A stretch of DNA of 64,000 nucleotides from Duganella zoogloeoides (lineage in GTDB: Bacteria; Pseudomonadota; Gammaproteobacteria; Burkholderiales; Burkholderiaceae_D), in assembly GCF_034479515.1 (NCBI RefSeq), contig NZ_CP140152.1:1612001-1676000 (forward strand), in the 5' to 3' direction. The notes below the pieces were generated by a model. It was not told where the DNA came from and did no database searches. It saw only the letters and a list, made by a program, of their open reading frames with translations. The position numbers were made by a program, and so were the translations under genes. Below are positions 62,264 to 64,000 of this stretch, piece by piece (the stretch's first letter is position 1; each line of letters begins with the position of its first letter).

Positions 62264-63640
62264 GTGGCCAAGGCAAAAACCAATTTTGTGTGCACCGAGT
62301 GCGGCAACATCGCCACCAAGTGGACCGGCCAGTGCTCGGCTTGCCAGCAGTGGAATACCATGGTGGAGAGCGTGGTCGAGCAGGGCGGCAACAACCGCTA
62401 TTCGCAGCCACAACACCTGGCGCTGGCGCAAACGGCGCCGGTGCTGTCGCTGGCCGATATCGACGCCATCGACGTGCCGCGTTTCGGCACCGGCATCGAG
62501 GAATTCGACCGCGTGCTCGGCGGCGGCCTGGTCAGCGGCGGCGTGGTGCTGATCGGCGGCGACCCCGGCATCGGCAAATCGACCTTGCTGTTGCAGGCGC
62601 TGGCCAATGTGTCGCACATGAAGCGGGTGTTATATGTAAGCGGCGAAGAATCGGGTGCGCAAATCGCGCTGCGCGCCAAGCGCCTGATGATCGACGCCCG
62701 CGATCTGAAATTGCAGGCCGAGATACAGCTGGAAAAAATCCTCGGCACGCTGGCCGACCTCAAGCCCGAAGTGGCCGTGATCGACTCGATCCAGACCGTG
62801 TATTCGGATGCGCTCAGTTCGGCGCCGGGTTCGGTGGCGCAAGTGCGCGAATGCGCGGCGCAGCTCACCCGTGCAGCAAAGCAGACCGGCGTGACCATCA
62901 TCCTGGTCGGCCACGTCACCAAGGAAGGTGCGCTGGCCGGTCCGCGCGTGCTCGAGCACATCGTCGATACGGTTTTGTATTTCGAGGGCGACAACCATTC
63001 GAGCTTCCGCCTGGTGCGGGCCATTAAGAACCGCTTTGGCGCCGTCAACGAGCTCGGTGTATTTGCCATGACGGAAAAGGGCCTGAAGGGCGTCTCCAAT
63101 CCGTCGGCCTTGTTCTTGTCGCAACATGATAACCAGGTGCCCGGTTCGTGCGTGATGGTCACGCAGGAAGGCACGCGCCCGCTGCTGGTGGAAATCCAGG
63201 CGCTGGTCGATGCCAGCCACTTGCCCAACGCGCGCCGGCTGTCGGTGGGCCTGGAGCAAAACCGTCTGGCCATGCTGCTGGCGGTGCTGCACCGCCATGC
63301 CGGCATTGCCGCGTTCGACCAGGACGTGTTCATCAACGCCGTGGGCGGAGTAAAAATCACCGAGCCGGCGGCCGACCTTGCCGTGCTGCTGGCGATCAAT
63401 TCATCGATGCGCAACAAGCCGCTGCCGCGCGGCTTCGTGGTGTTTGGCGAAGTGGGGCTGGCCGGTGAAATCCGCCCCGCGCCGCGTGGCCAGGAGCGCT
63501 TGCGCGAAGCGGCCAAGCTCGGTTTTTCGATCGCCATGATCCCGAGCGCCAACGCGCCCAAGCAACCGATCGAAGGAATGACGATCATTGCGGTAGATCG
63601 TATCGACGATGCTTTCAATAAGCTGCGCGAAATCCAATAA
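62264..63640 (+). CDS. radA: DNA repair protein RadA (Sms)
   Basis: 458 aa. N-terminal zinc finger with C-T-E-C and C-S-A-C, Walker A GGDPGIGKST, the KNRFG motif and a C-terminal Lon-like protease domain. It processes recombination intermediates. GTG 62264 is used because the protein starts MAKAKTNFVC there and AGAGGGA precedes it. Co-transcribed with alr. Confidence 0.95.
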   Translation: MAKAKTNFVCTECGNIATKWTGQCSACQQWNTMVESVVEQGGNNRYSQPQHLALAQTAPVLSLADIDAIDVPRFGTGIEEFDRVLGGGLVSGGVVLIGGDPGIGKSTLLLQALANVSHMKRVLYVSGEESGAQIALRAKRLMIDARDLKLQAEIQLEKILGTLADLKPEVAVIDSIQTVYSDALSSAPGSVAQVRECAAQLTRAAKQTGVTIILVGHVTKEGALAGPRVLEHIVDTVLYFEGDNHSSFRLVRAIKNRFGAVNELGVFAMTEKGLKGVSNPSALFLSQHDNQVPGSCVMVTQEGTRPLLVEIQALVDASHLPNARRLSVGLEQNRLAMLLAVLHRHAGIAAFDQDVFINAVGGVKITEPAADLAVLLAINSSMRNKPLPRGFVVFGEVGLAGEIRPAPRGQERLREAAKLGFSIAMIPSANAPKQPIEGMTIIAVDRIDDAFNKLREIQ

Positions 63641-63702
63641 AGCTGTATTGTTACGTGTTTCTAAGAGCAATAGTGCTCTTTACGTAATAAAGGACAGGGA
63701 AA

Positions 63703-64000
63703 TTGTTAGTCGATCAACGATCCGCCGCACGCAAGATCGTGCGCGCCAAGGCAGTGGTGGTAATGGATGGCCTGCCGCCGCAGCAAGGGCGGACCATCGA
63801 TATCAGCGGCATCGGTGTATCGCTCACCTTCGACCATAAGCTGGCGGTCGGCCACATGGGACAGGTCACCTTCGAACTGTTCATGGACGGCAAGGGCCAG
63901 CTGGTCAGCACCCGCTGCAAGGTCAACTACTGCATCTTCAGCGGCGACCAGTTCAAGATCGGTTTCACCTTCGTCAACCCGGACCTCGGGACCATGGCGA
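63703..64000 (+). CDS. PilZ-domain protein, truncated by window end
   Basis: Only the first 99 codons are in the window. The frame starts TTG 63703 after GGACAGGGAAA. The c-di-GMP motif is RSAAR near residue 6 and DISGIG at about residue 34, the two halves of a PilZ site. It would bind the c-di-GMP made or broken by GGDEF/EAL proteins. It follows radA by 62 bases with a weak hairpin AAGAGC...GCTCTT between. Confidence 0.75.
   Translation, partial: MLVDQRSAARKIVRAKAVVVMDGLPPQQGRTIDISGIGVSLTFDHKLAVGHMGQVTFELFMDGKGQLVSTRCKVNYCIFSGDQFKIGFTFVNPDLGTMA

Overview
The window is high-GC, densely packed bacterial chromosome. The gene content (dihydroxy-acid style sugar-acid catabolism, ornithine-lipid synthesis, DUF3297, DUF1415/DUF1289, lplT next to alr-radA, two DUF1993 proteins, alanine/lysine-rich histone-like protein) and protein style suggest a betaproteobacterium of the Oxalobacteraceae (Massilia, Duganella or Janthinobacterium type). 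This placement is by recognition only. No rRNA, tRNA, phage, insertion sequence or CRISPR array was found.

Layout. 1-5.8 kb: the C-terminal end of a phosphorelay protein, a pair of M16 peptidases (one active, one without the zinc motif), a hotdog thioesterase, a hairpin/repeat element, and DUF6624 and VOC proteins. 5.7-10.4 kb: a lone APS kinase and a glucarate module (dehydratase, transporter, divergent LacI-type regulator). 10.4-17.2 kb: a spermidine-synthase-like protein, a degenerate GGDEF protein, exopolyphosphatase, a histone-like protein, an OlsB-type acyltransferase and FdhD; candidate PhoB boxes precede both ppx and olsB. 17.2-20.5 kb: a DUF1501/DUF1800 pair and a small lower-GC helix-turn-helix gene.

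20.7-34.0 kb is the most interesting part. It holds senA, senB and a selD/senC gene, which match the established selenoneine pathway: selenophosphate synthetase, selenosugar synthase and an EgtB-like selenoneine synthase. Nearby are egtD and egtB, which supply hercynine and make ergothioneine, and a PhnD-type ABC importer with no phosphonate genes, which I infer takes up a selenium oxyanion. A DinB-fold DUF1993 gene is the last gene of the senB-selD operon and has no described role in the pathway. leuA and a GNAT gene lie between the egt and sen parts.

34-64 kb is mostly housekeeping: malic enzyme, glutamate dehydrogenase with a LysR gene, a MarR-MFS unit, an antiporter, a second MFS transporter with repeats resembling the MarR site, a two-domain retropepsin-like protein, rhlE, fabI, mltD, a large PAS-GGDEF-EAL protein that overlaps an orphan molybdopterin hydroxylase subunit, tsaB-rimI-udg-DUF1853, lplT, alr, radA, and the start of a PilZ-domain gene cut by the window end.

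Two architectural habits recur. Several genes (the LacI-type regulator, senA, DUF3297, tsaB) have a TATAAT-like hexamer 5 to 7 bases before ATG and no Shine-Dalgarno sequence, which suggests leaderless mRNAs. Convergent neighbours often overlap at their stop codons.
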